A stretch of 64,000 nt of DNA, taken from assembly GCA_015680685.1 (NCBI GenBank), contig MNCI01030039.1, forward strand, positions 1 through 64,000, in the 5' to 3' direction. Shown here in pieces: positions 55,291-64,000 of the stretch. The number at the start of each line of letters is the position of its first letter. The stretch's first letter is position 1. Below the pieces are notes generated by a model. It did not search any database. It saw nothing but the letters and a program-made list of their open reading frames with translations, and had not been told where the DNA came from. The stretch is from Gnetum montanum (Eukaryota > Streptophyta > Gnetopsida > Gnetales > Gnetaceae). A program made the position numbers and the translations under genes.

Positions 55291-57965
55291 TTTTTTTTCT
55301 TATTATTATTTTTTTTGTAGCAATCACATCCAATTTTTTTGTCAAAGATTTTAAAAGCTGAACATGACGTTGAAGGCTCTGCAAATGATTATTTAGCTGC
55401 CTCCCTTTCCACACTTCAAATGAAAATAGAAACACGGCACAGTACAGGCATAGGCAGATGCATCCCTAAGAAGTATCAACAGCAAAATAGACAAAAATAA
55501 AATGTCCATTGTAATGTGTAGGTAGGGAATGGGACTGATGTAGTTTATGAAAAGAATAAAAGGATAATACATCGATGAGTGCATGATTTGTATAATGGAT
55601 ATAACATCCTTTCTCTGACCATTTTTCTTTCCTTATATGTTATATCTCTTTTTCTACAAACTAAAATTCTTCTAACTGTATAAACCTTTAATCATGCCAA
55701 CCTATTCCATAAGATGGCCAAAATGTGCCAACAGCTATCAACAAGGGTATTGTGACCTGGTGGTACCAGTGCCCATGATTATTGTTGCTTCCATTATTGA
55801 TATTATTCATACAGTTGCGATGGAGCTCCACTTGGATAATATGGTTATTGTTGATGGAACTACCTGAGATTACTTGAGGATAGGGTAACCTTCTAGATGT
55901 TTTCCTTTCTATAAGTCATGGATGTAAGGCATACATCCCAGACTCCTGTAGATGTGACATAATGGGGCAACATCCCTTAAGATGTTCATACTGATAAATG
56001 TCACATCTACGATCATCATTTGATTCACTATCCAAAACTTCTTTGATTGCAACAATCTTGCCCTTACCTTTGTGACATGCACATTTAGCTTTCTTGCACC
56101 TTCTACACTCACAATCACCTTCGTGTTCTTTGGACTCCTTAGCAGTTTTGAGAACATCTTGGAATCTATTATCCATTGAGTCCCATAACTGATCAACCTT
56201 GGACATAAGTTTAGACTAAAATTTTTGAACTGGCAAGGTTTTCTTATTCACCCCCTCATCAAATCTGAATTCATCCTTACTATCACATAATCAAACCTTC
56301 CTCTTGCAAATGGAAGAATCATGGTTGTACTCTTTTGCAATTTCTCTTTTTCTTAGTTCACCCTCCTCTTTGGAAACCTGCTCTATTAATCTTTGTATTG
56401 ATAGGTACTTAGTTTTGATAGTCACCTTTGGTCATAGACACCAAGGGTTCCCCTCATTTCTAACTGAAGCCCATCTACTATGTGGTGAAATTGATCTAGT
56501 TGAGAATAACCATGGCCTAGACATTTGTGCATTAAGGCATAGTATTGGTCAATGATAACATCCAAGGGTTTGTGCCTTCCTTGTTTTCATCCTTGAATTT
56601 TCTTTCTTAATTTGGACACTCTAGAGTACATTTGATATTTATCATTGAACAATTTAAGCATGGTACTCCATCACTTGATAGATTCCGACTCTAAGGACTG
56701 GTACCAGTTTTTTGCTTCTTTGATGAGTGTCTTGGGGAACAACTTCAGTTTTTGCCACTTGTTCTCTATATTTTGCAAGGCACATGCATCTTGGAAAGTT
56801 TTAAAATGATTCTATGGATCATAGTTATATCCTCCTTCAAATTGAGGAATATTGTTCATGCCTAACTATTTAATCCAACTATCCTTCACATGCCTTGTTG
56901 GAATTCTTATTGCCTCTGCAATGTTAAGCATACTTTGAGTAGCAAGTAGAGGCTCATTGAGGCCTTGACCATGGGGCCCATGATGCCCTCTAATACCCCT
57001 TCATTCATGGTGATGGGCCTCTCTTGAATGTCTACGCCCTTGATCTTGCCTTTCCCGATGGTCCCTTCAGTCATTTTGGTCCCATCGGTTATTTTGTTCA
57101 TGTTGATCACCTCCATCATGGTCTTACCTTCTATGGTCATGGTCAAAGAAAGAAGAAAAAGAAGACAAAAAAGGGAAAGAAGAAGGAGAACTAGCACCAT
57201 CTTGGTTCCTACTTCCACTTCTTGAGTGATTGCAACCACGATCACAATCTTGCTTCTTGTCTACATCCCTACCTTGGCTTGCCCCTCTAGATCCTTCTTT
57301 GTCATTGGATCCTTTGTTACCAGAATTAGGATTGTGAATTGTGGAGTGCAAGTTTTAGTTTTGACCTCTATTACCAACGTTAAAGAGAGGAGTTTCATTG
57401 AATGGGAAACCCCTAGAGAATGGTTCCCCACTAGCTTATTGGTACAACAAGAATGGAGAATCGTTAAGTCCTTTTCCCTTCAAAAATTTAGTGTTGCACT
57501 AACTATTAGTCCCATAGATGTTGTGCTTTTGTGGGATGATAATTCCTAATTTTAGTATCTTCCATAATATACTCCCCATGGTGATCTTGAAGACCACATC
57601 ATGTAAGAATTTGGTAGAGCATTGCAGGAATAGCTTGATTGGGTGACAACACAATGTTGCCTTCAATGTCACACCACCACAAGTGTTCATCCTAGTGTAG
57701 GATGAAGGTGAAGTTCAGTACATATTCATTAGGATGAGTATATACAATTTGATATTGTTGAGGCACTGGCTGATAAGCTTTATCAGACTTGGTCAAAGAA
57801 GCACTCCTGTGAGAAGAAGACATTCTCGGTTAGTGAAATAAAAAATCATAGTGTGCTTCTAATAATTTGTTGTAGTAATGATAGAATAGGAAATGACTCT
57901 AAGGTTCATTATGAAGATTTAAATACTTTCATTGGCTCCTAGATAGCACACAAAACAACCAAAAG

Positions 57966-57985
57966 GTCCCTAAAAATGATGCCAA
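57966..57985 (-). other. B3 primer-binding site
   Basis: Minus strand TTGGCATCATTTTTAGGGAC, directly after the LTR end. Decayed tRNA-Asp type (compare TGGCGCCGTTGCCGGGGA). Confidence 0.72.
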
Positions 57986-58831
57986 TGATGAGTGGCAAGG
58001 TACCCCTATGCCCAACCATACGAATCACTAAGGTGTTACGTGCGATCCGGTTGAATTCCATGGACCTATAGTTATCTAGTACACTAGTTTCTCTAGGAAG
58101 TAAAATGAGCATTACAAACACTCATTGTCTTCCCAGCTATACTTTTGAGGCTCAAGGATATGATTTAAGTGTAATTGAGGTATATGATTTTTCTTATTTT
58201 ATTTCTTATAGATGTGATCACCTACAACAAGAATGAAAAGTGAAGTAATTTGTAGATCTAATTCATCTACTGCCTAGCTAGCCTAACATAAGTAATCATT
58301 CCACTTTCTTGAACACATATAGCACTACTGGGCTACCAAACATTAAGTGTTGCTAGTTTATCAAGTATTGTATGAATCCTCAAAGTGGTTGTGCTTGTGT
58401 TTATTAACTTTTGGAAATAAACTGCTTAATTCAAATGCATTAAAGTAAAGATCAAGGAAGTAAAATGCATTGAAGAAACATATTAATATATTCTTAGTGC
58501 TGCAAGGATTGTCAGAAGAGTTCATTTTATTCCCATCACACTATTGTGCTCAGGTTATTAGTGCTCAAACAAAGAACTGTACATACTTAGACTCATTTTG
58601 TGGGCACTTAGAAAATATTTTAACTCTATAAGGAAGAAATGACAAAAGCTCTACTACTTTGACTAGAAAATGACCAAAAATTTATGTGAAAACTAGAGCC
58701 TAGGCGTAATATTTATAGACTCAAGGTATATACATTAATGTTGCGTACTTAATGTCATAGCTAGGATGGAATGTCGGGGCCCCAATGTCACATACCTGAC
58801 ATCACGGCCACAAAAAAATAGTGATTCATCA
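57986..58831 (-). repeat. B3 5' LTR
   Basis: Same length as the 3' LTR. The U3 cluster (58825-58740) contains ATGTCACATACCTGACATCA-like repeats; TATA (CTATAAATA, minus) near 58718-58708; conserved GTATGGTTGGGCATAGGGGT end. ATGTT duplication follows at 58832-58836. Confidence 0.9.
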
Positions 58832-58836
58832 ATGTT

Positions 58837-59068
58837 GAACATGTTTGCTAAGTCTTGTGGCCCCAACTCAAAACTTGTGACAACTCTTGCAAATAACTTA
58901 TTACAAGGTGATAAACTTTAGGATCAACTGTAGGTATGTTAGTATCAGCTCTTACAATGCTAGTTCATATTGTATGAAGTTCAACACTTATGGTCCTTGT
59001 TGCTAGAATATTTGTTGTCAAAGTTGATATTTTGGATATTGCAGATATGCTCATTGGTGCAACCTTAG
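58837..59068 (-). pseudogene. Continuation of B2 to the right of B3
   Basis: The piece between B3's right duplication and A2's LTR. By construction it continues B2's accessory ORF region. It is too short and decayed for a domain call. Confidence 0.4.
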
Positions 59069-59540
59069 TGATGAGAGTGGTTACTCCAGTGGTTACTCTA
59101 GCAGTTATTCTCATTATTAGAGTGGTTACTCTAGTCGTTACTTTAGTATTTATTCTAATTATTAGATTCATTACTCTAGCGGTTACTCTAGCAATTATTC
59201 TAATTATTAGAGTGGTTACTCTAGCAGTTACTTTAGTAGTTATTCTAATGATTAGAGTAGTTACTCTAATTATTAGAGTAGTTGTTCCCAAGTCTATAAA
59301 TACAATTCCCAAGCACATAATTGGGAGGAAGTCTTTTAGCAGTCAAGTAGCGAAACTCTTGTAGTCTATTTGAAAGTTAGAGTATTTTCCAAGTGCGTGC
59401 AGTAGGAGGTCTAAGTGTGGATGGATAAGAACTTAGTTCCACAAGGGTGCATAAGAACTTAGTCCTTGGAATTCAACTAGATTGTGCATGAAACACTTGT
59501 ATTCATATGGTTGAGCATAGGGGTACCTCGCCGCTCATCA
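59069..59540 (+). repeat. A2 first LTR (internally deleted)
   Basis: TGATGAGAGTGGTTACTCC...CCGCTCATCA, the motif cluster to ~59285, and TATA AGTCTATAAATACAATTCCC at 59291-59310. The region with the poly(A) signal is deleted between about 59420 and 59440. Ends match A1. Confidence 0.82.
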
Positions 59541-59560
59541 TGGGCACTGTTGCCGGGGAC
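59541..59560 (+). other. A2 first primer-binding site
   Basis: TGGGCACTGTTGCCGGGGAC. Matches TGGCGCCGTTGCCGGGGA at 16 of 18 positions when aligned without gaps, so a clear tRNA-Asp PBS. Confidence 0.85.
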
Positions 59561-59675
59561 TTAGTTGTTTGTGTGCTAGATAGAACATAGGAAATTATTC
59601 ACATCATTGGAATGAATCCTTAGGGTTTCTTGAGAAAATAATAAACAAGAATACATTGCACATTGAATAGAAAAG

Positions 59676-59854
59676 TATGTCTCCTTCTTCATACGAAAGT
59701 GCCTCACTGCCTATGTCTGAAATAGGAAATAGTCGGTGGCGTAATACACATGATGTTGATCCGCTAGTCCCTCAACAAGTTTGAGTGGTATATATTCATC
59801 CTGATTATTATATACTAGACTTCACCTTTATCCTCCATCAAGACAAAAAACTAC
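59676..59854 (+). pseudogene. A2 first gag start (truncated)
   Basis: Begins ATGTCTCCTTCTTCATACG (SPSSYESASLPM-like) and runs through the VYIHPDYYILDFTFILHQDK-like block, then stops where LTR2 begins. About 60 codons, with one stop after QQV. Confidence 0.75.
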
Positions 59855-60713
59855 TAATGAGAGTGGTTACTCTAGTAGTTACTCTATAGTTATTCTAATG
59901 ATTAGAGCAGTTACTATAATTATTAGAGTAGTTGCTCCCAAGTCTATAAATACAATTCCCAGGTGCACAATTGGGAAGAAGTCTTTAGCAGTCAAGTAGC
60001 AAAACTTTTGTAGTCTATTTGAAAGTTGGAGTATTTTCCAAATTCCCATAGAAGAAGGTCTAAGTGTGGAAAGATATTTGTTCTAGCATTGTGTACCTGA
60101 GCACACCTTATGTATAAAAATAAAGGCGAGCTCTTCCATTCATCCTTGCAGCACTTGAGATTTGTTTTCTTAAGAATTTCTTTTATTTTATTTTCTTATG
60201 CATTTATTTTATTTTATTTTATTTTATGCACTTTACATTTCTATTATTAGCATAGCAATTCATTTTGATCAATTAAGAAAATCATTAAATTACACAAGCA
60301 TGAACACTTCGAGCATGCGTGTAACGCTTGGTAACCCAGTAACGATTAGTGTTTGGTAATCCTAATAGTGTTGAACTAGTTTAGGATGTGTATGGTAAGT
60401 GGGAATAGATACTAGTGTTAGGATTACTTAGAACTTGGTTAATGAGTAGTTAAGTTAAATTAGTCACTTAGTTACCTCTCTCCTTCCCTACTAGCATAAG
60501 ACATAAAAACATAAAAGCTATAAAAATCATATGCCTCAAGCTTACTTACCCATATAATCATGACATATAGGTAAGCTTGTGAAGATAATGATCAACCAAC
60601 CTGTCCGTGTTCCATAGGGATGCATAAGCACTTAGTCCTTGAAATTTGACCAAATTGTATGTGAAATGCTCATATTCATATGGTTGAGCATAGGGGTATC
60701 TTGCTGCTCATAA
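59855..60713 (+). repeat. A2 second LTR
   Basis: TAATGAGAGTGG...GCTCATAA, 859 bp. Motif cluster short (59855-59935), TATA at 59941-59960, GTGTACCTGAGCACACC with AATAAAGGC near 60095-60127, conserved U5 end TCATATGGTTGAGCATAGGG. Confidence 0.82.
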
Positions 60714-60733
60714 TTGGTGCCGTTGTTGGGGAC
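60714..60733 (+). other. A2 second primer-binding site
   Basis: TTGGTGCCGTTGTTGGGGAC, tRNA-Asp type with few changes. Confidence 0.8.
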
Positions 60734-60849
60734 TTAGTTGTTTGTGCACTAACTAGAACATAGGAAATCATTCACATTGTTGGAATGAACACTTAGGGTT
60801 TGTTGAAAAAATAATAAACAAGAATACATTACACACTGAACAAACAAGT

Positions 60850-61356
60850 ATGTATCCTTCTTCATATGAAAGTGCCTCACTACCTAGGTCTAAAACAGGA
60901 AATAATCGACGGTGTAATACACATGCCATTGATCTGCTAGTCTCTCAACAAGTTCAAGTGGTATATATTTACCCTAATGAGTATATACTAGAATTTACCT
61001 TTATCCTCCATCAATATGAAAAACTACATTGGCAAGACTTAGAGGGTAACATACTGTTACCTCCTGATTGTTCAGTCCCAAGTATGCTTCTTTGTGCTCT
61101 CACATGAATTGGCATGCAACACTTACATGTAGAATACATTGTGCAAGAACATGACTCAAGAGAATACTATCCCACAGAGGCACAATGTCAAAGGAACTTG
61201 CAATAGGAGAGACATCATAATTCTTTGAAGGGTAATTGGTCCCAGGATGCCCCACATGTCTTAAGTGAAAATGAGGATGGTGAACTTACCTCAGGCAGTC
61301 GTCCACATAATGATGTTCCTCCCCTTGACTTTGGCCAAGGGGTTGTGTATCAGAAC
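60850..61356 (+). pseudogene. A2 gag N-terminus (truncated)
   Basis: ATG at 60850. SSYESASLPRSKTGNNRR, VVYIYPNEYILEFTFILHQY and LHWQDLEGNILLPPDCSVPS match A1 residue for residue over most of the block. One stop at 61105-61107 (TGA at an Arg position in A1), then the frame continues as IGMQHLHVEYIVQEHDSREY to GQGVVYQ, where A1 reads on into LHSTIHN but here element F begins. Confidence 0.85.
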
Positions 61357-61444
61357 TGAAACACCGAGAAAATTACGGGTCGGCCTCAGGCGAAGGTTCG
61401 TAATTTAAGCAAGAACGCGCCTCGAATTTGTTCAAGGACAAGTC

Positions 61445-61801
61445 TACGCTCTGTCACGCACGGCAGCGTAATGAGCGTAATAAGCTCCAAGACATTTGAA
61501 GGCAAAATCCAGAAAAAAAACACAACGGGTTGGCACTTTTTCCTACAGCGCATAAATAACTGGTCTTTACGCTCGTTACGCGGCAATGCGTATCAGTGCG
61601 TAGGTCATAATTCAAGATCACGCTTGTTACGTTCCATCACGCGCAGCTGCGTGATGAGCGTAAGTTTTACTCTGCTTACGCTTTGTCGCGCACAGCTGCG
61701 TAGAGAACGTACGATGCATTTACGCTTTGTCGTGCACAGCTGGGTAGAGAGCGTACGGTGCATTTATGCTTTGTCACGCACAGTTGCGTAGTGAGCGTAA
61801 A
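61445..61801 (+). repeat. Six ~36-bp hairpin repeats in F U3
   Basis: Copies at about 61445-61480, 61566-61602, 61626-61663, 61674-61711, 61719-61755 and 61765-61801. General form: TTACGCTTTGTC, ACGCACAGCTGCGT, AGTGAGCGTAA. The outer arms (TTACGC/GCGTAA) and inner arms (ACGC/GCGT around CAGCTG) can pair. The last four are regularly spaced. Confidence 0.82.
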
Positions 61802-62037
61802 ACAACCTTGAGTTCATTGCTTTACACCAGATTATACTCATACATGCAACGCAACGCGAATGAGTGTAATAAGCAATTAAAACACGCTCAGCATATGCTT
61901 ACTCCTCACACGCACAACACGCAAACGAGCGTGTTGTGCATAGTCACAGTCTGACTCAAAAGATCATGCCAGCAAGGGCCCGCAATGTCCGGAATCCACA
62001 TCATCAGGGTTGCGCCTTCTCCGCGAAGTGTCGCAGC

Positions 62038-62049
62038 CTATAAACACCC
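62038..62049 (+). promoter_or_regulatory. F TATA box
   Basis: CCTATAAACACC about 240 bp downstream of the last hairpin repeat; transcription would start near 62070. Confidence 0.6.
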
Positions 62050-62754
62050 CAGTTGACAAGGATACAGAGGTGGACAAAAAATTGGCGTTAGCAGATTTCT
62101 GAGCACCAGAGCAGTTAGCACTTTGGAGCAGAGATATAGAGAAGAGCGCTTTGGCAATTGCGGACCTCATCACCTTACAGCTGAAACAAAGCACAGTTCG
62201 ACTTGAGCACCGGTGACAGGAGTAATCTTTCTACTGAAAAGACCCTATCAATCAGACGCAGTTGATCGGTAGACGTCAAAGCTTGGCCCGCCTTGCATCT
62301 CAGCTTAGCCCACGAGGTAGATCGGAACTCCTTTTAGATCGTTTCGCTTTGTTGTTCTTTCTTGTCTCACATCCTGTAATTGGGGATTCCCCAGTGTAAT
62401 TTCTTATACGAAACATACATTTGTAAGTCAAAGTGCGGATCTTGAAGCTACGTGTTTCTCTTTTTCCAGCCTCCTTTTCTTTCATCGCATTTAGCATTGT
62501 CGACGTTGCAATCTGATCATATCATTTTCCCTTTGTTTCACCATTCTTCGAAACAGATCATTTTTTTTTCTCCATGTAATTCTCATTGCTTTACTGACCC
62601 GTAAGTCCCTGTCTGATCGACAAGACCGTTCAGGGCACCGCGGATTCGTTTGTTTTCCAGCTTAGCCCTCGCGCGGATCCGTGGTTAAAACTGCGTACGC
62701 CGGAACATCGGTCGGTATTTCCAGCTGCCGACGTTTTCTGTCGTTACAGTTTTC

Positions 62755-62773
62755 TGGCGCTAGAAGGAGGGCC
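62755..62773 (+). other. Candidate F primer-binding site
   Basis: TGGCGCTAGAAGGAGGGCC starts six bases after the LTR end. It begins with TGG, as a PBS must, but differs from the tRNA-Asp type after TGGCGC. I cannot name the tRNA. Confidence 0.5.
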
Positions 62774-62994
62774 TGAACCTCCGATCTGAATATTTCGGGT
62801 CACCCTATTAGAGATCCATACCCTAAGCCATAGACGTAATACCTCAGGGAATTCTACGGTCAATCGCGTGGTATAGATCGGTCGCAAAGATGATTTCTTT
62901 GAAATCCGTCAGGGTAGAAAGCCTTTTGTGCTTGTTGTTTACCAGCCATTCTTTCGTTTAGATTCGATTACCATTCATCCCTGTTCATCGATCC

Positions 62995-64000
62995 ATGGAT
63001 TCCTTGCTCACAACCACAACTGCCGCGGTCCCTACCAACTTGGGTTTCGCGCCCGTTAGTCCCATGACGATCGCGGGACCAGCCCCTGGCACAACAGAGC
63101 CTCAGGGACCGTTGCGCCAATCATTAAGGCTGCAGGGAAAAGAACCCATCTTCACGGTTATAACCCCTGAAGAATACAATTTTATATGTGTTAAGATTCA
63201 GGCGAAGCTGCCTCTTAGCAGAGCTGAAATCGAGGCCAAGAGGAACTTCGAAGTGCGCCACCAAGGGGGCTATGAATTTAAGCCAACCGCTTATGACATA
63301 ATTCCCCTGACTGAACACTATCACCAAATTTTGACACAGTTAGTCATGGCCAAAGACCAACGTGTGTGGACTACCGTAGAGTCCCAGCATAGGGAAGAAG
63401 ACGACGAATTGGCGGCCCAGTCAGAGCCGTCGTTCCATACTATGGAGCCTGCGCTCCATATGTTAAGCCCTCAACCCTATGTAAACCCTGCGCTTCCTTA
63501 CAATGGGGAGGCCACACAGGTGAACCCGGCAGCAGCCACGCCAGTATACCCTCCTGTCCCGCCACAGGCTCATTTGCAGCCGTTTGGGTCACGAACGCCA
63601 ATTCCTCACAATGCGGGGGTGGTTCAGTCGCCTCAGACGCTTAGCATTCCAGCGGTGGTCCCGGAGACCACCCTTCCCTATTGCATTCCTCAGATGCAGT
63701 CTTACGCTGCATCGACGACTCGACCGGACCAAACGTCCTTGCCCCCGTTAACGCAGCAAAATGCAGCAATGGCACCACCGCAACCCTTTGTTCAATACCC
63801 TGTAGGAAGTCAGTGGACCAACCCTGCTACGCAACAGCAGCTGTATACGGTTTACAGTGCACAGCCACCGCCAGCACCCACGACACAATTCTCGCAGGTG
63901 CTTCCTCGATACACTTACCACTATGCTACGCAGCAGGCAGCGGCTAACCCTTCGGCCCAGACTGGTGGGTGGTGGTCTTCGCAAGCCCCCCAGCCTACGG
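62995..64000 (+). CDS. F gag-like ORF, intact, runs off the right edge
   Basis: ATG at 62995 (context TCCATGG) opens 335 codons without a stop to the window end, the only long clean frame here. Residues 1-45 are Ala/Thr/Pro-rich. Residues 46-130 form the most conserved-looking part (PLRQSLRLQGKEPIFTVITP, LPLSRAEIEAKRNFEVRHQG, YDIIPLTEHYHQILTQLVMA), a mixed charged domain. An acidic hinge REEDDELAAQ follows. Residues 150-335 are Pro/Gln/Ala/Tyr-rich and low-complexity (PPPAPTTQFSQV, TQQQLYTVYSAQPP). No Retrotrans_gag domain or knuckle yet; they would lie to the right. Position after LTR and PBS makes gag the best reading. Confidence 0.72.
   Translation, partial: MDSLLTTTTAAVPTNLGFAPVSPMTIAGPAPGTTEPQGPLRQSLRLQGKEPIFTVITPEEYNFICVKIQAKLPLSRAEIEAKRNFEVRHQGGYEFKPTAYDIIPLTEHYHQILTQLVMAKDQRVWTTVESQHREEDDELAAQSEPSFHTMEPALHMLSPQPYVNPALPYNGEATQVNPAAATPVYPPVPPQAHLQPFGSRTPIPHNAGVVQSPQTLSIPAVVPETTLPYCIPQMQSYAASTTRPDQTSLPPLTQQNAAMAPPQPFVQYPVGSQWTNPATQQQLYTVYSAQPPPAPTTQFSQVLPRYTYHYATQQAAANPSAQTGGWWSSQAPQPT

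Larger units (their letters stand above)
52851..55733 (-). repeat. Solo LTR E2 (2.88 kb) inside B3 gag
   Basis: The ends TGTTGGTGACCG and TGTGCCAACA give perfect 6-bp inverted termini; perfect GCTAT duplication. 52851-54330 is homologous to E1 14757-16380, including the minus-strand TATA near 53988-54005. The U3 from about 54350 to 55600 is not homologous to E1. It holds a 353-N gap. No coding region or second LTR, so an LTR recombination product. Confidence 0.88.
52331..57823 (-). pseudogene. B3 gag (split by solo LTR E2)
   Basis: ATG at 57823-57821. The N-terminal block HPNEYVLNFTFILH lies near 57700. The Ser/Asp/Arg-rich stretch is at 57351-57124, the capsid domain about 56840-56210, the knuckle region at 56206-55909 (VDQLWDSMDNRFQDVLK, CDIYQYEHLKGCC, second Cys to Tyr). 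The Pro/Gln tail continues on both sides of E2 (55910-55739 and 52845-52331). Removing E2 and one GCTAT restores sequence parallel to B1 32450-32530. Confidence 0.85.
45774..58831 (-). mobile_element. Element B3: complete Ty3/gypsy retrotransposon, 13.06 kb with nested solo LTR
   Basis: Two 846-bp LTRs (57986-58831 and 45774-46619) at roughly 90% identity by eye, PBS next to the 5' LTR, PPT next to the 3' LTR, and ATGTT duplications on both sides. Minus-strand order: gag, protease, RT, RNase H, integrase, spacer, 3' spacer. The accessory ORF seen in B1, B2 and D is almost wholly deleted. Without E2 it is about 10.2 kb. All frames are broken. Confidence 0.93.
59069..61356 (+). mobile_element. 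Element A2: tandem LTR-leader-LTR-leader-gag, cut by element F
   Basis: Plus strand. LTR1 (59069-59540), PBS (59541-59560), leader plus gag start (to ~59854); then LTR2 (59855-60713), PBS (60714-60733), leader and gag start again (60850-61356). The second LTR enters in mid-gag, at AAAACTAC, so the unit is duplicated by recombination or by insertion into itself. LTR1 lacks ~500 bp of the LTR2 interior. Gag stops at the F insertion. Confidence 0.82.
61357..62748 (+). repeat. F 5' LTR
   Basis: TGAAAC...GTTACA (imperfect inverted ends). U3 carries the hairpin array (61445-61801); TATA CCTATAAACACC at 62038-62049; R-U5 about 700 bp. The end at 62748 is placed by the TTACA preceding the candidate PBS. 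Without the 3' LTR the boundaries are tentative. Confidence 0.65.
61357..64000 (+). mobile_element. Element F: young LTR retrotransposon, 5' part
   Basis: Inserted in A2 gag. The LTR (61357-62748) starts TGAAACACC and ends CGTTACA; leader; gag ORF open from 62995 to the window end. It is markedly GC- and CpG-rich next to its AT-rich surroundings. The CpG content and the uninterrupted ORF both suggest recent insertion. AGAAC (61352-61356) should be the left target duplication. Class (probably Ty3/gypsy) is inferred from layout only. Confidence 0.75.

Noticed and set aside
61445-61801. CRISPR-like array
   Set aside because: Repeats are imperfect, spacers are short and partly repeated, and the array sits in the U3 of a plant LTR upstream of a TATA box.

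Overview
The window is about 64 kb of repeat-rich nuclear plant DNA. Nearly all of it is LTR retrotransposons of the Ty3/gypsy superfamily, inserted into one another. The organism is very probably a seed plant with a large genome. Several things point that way: 0.8-3.2 kb LTRs, primer-binding sites that match plant tRNA-Asp as in Athila/Tat elements, a class XI myosin pseudogene, a chloroplast GAPDH (GapB-like) fragment and a tRNA-derived SINE. The long AT-rich spacers would suit a gymnosperm, but that is inference. I see no intact host gene. The only long uninterrupted reading frame is a retrotransposon gag that runs off the right edge.

Layout. (1) 1-5581: element A1 (minus): RT, protease, gag, PBS, 5' LTR. 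(2) 5591-12.0 kb: broken remnants: element C gag/protease (minus), integrase tail of element G (plus), and two pieces of a myosin XI pseudogene. (3) 12083-33065: element B1 (minus): 3' LTR, a coiled-coil ORF, spacer, pol and gag. It is interrupted by a solo LTR (E1, 14757-17614) and by a complete plus-strand, pol-less element D (20217-27488, target duplication AGAAG). (4) 33.07-39 kb: a GC-rich island with the GapB fragment, then AT-rich DNA with one clear SINE and two SINE-like pieces. (5) 38990-45768 plus 58837-59068: element B2 (minus). It is interrupted by a 3.2-kb LTR-like insertion (40616-43829, duplication ATTAC) and by element B3. (6) 45774-58831: B3 (minus), complete, with two 846-bp LTRs and target duplication ATGTT. 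It carries a second solo LTR, E2 (52851-55733, duplication GCTAT). (7) 59069-61356: element A2 (plus) with a tandemly duplicated LTR-leader unit. (8) 61357-64000: young element F (plus), with an LTR carrying six hairpin repeats and an open gag frame.

How the parts work together. Elements A, B and D share LTR ends (TGATGA...TCATCA), the U5 end, the poly(A) region and the tRNA-Asp PBS. Each carries a different cluster of short repeated motifs just upstream of its TATA box. In B1 and D a second cluster of the same motif, followed by a second TATA box, lies inside the element just upstream of a ~730-codon ORF. That ORF has an N-terminal domain resembling the 'putative plant transposon protein' family and a long coiled coil. 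I read this as a dual-promoter retrotransposon in which a private DNA motif marks both the genomic promoter and a second promoter for an accessory protein. It is the most interesting pattern in the window.

Most ORFs are dead. In D's 727-codon ORF there are 18 in-frame stops, all TAG or TGA and none TAA, with no frameshift. That is what C-to-T decay at methylated CG/CHG sites would leave. There are two long N gaps (20545-20860 and 53487-53839) and three single-N joins (5590, 12456, 22809).
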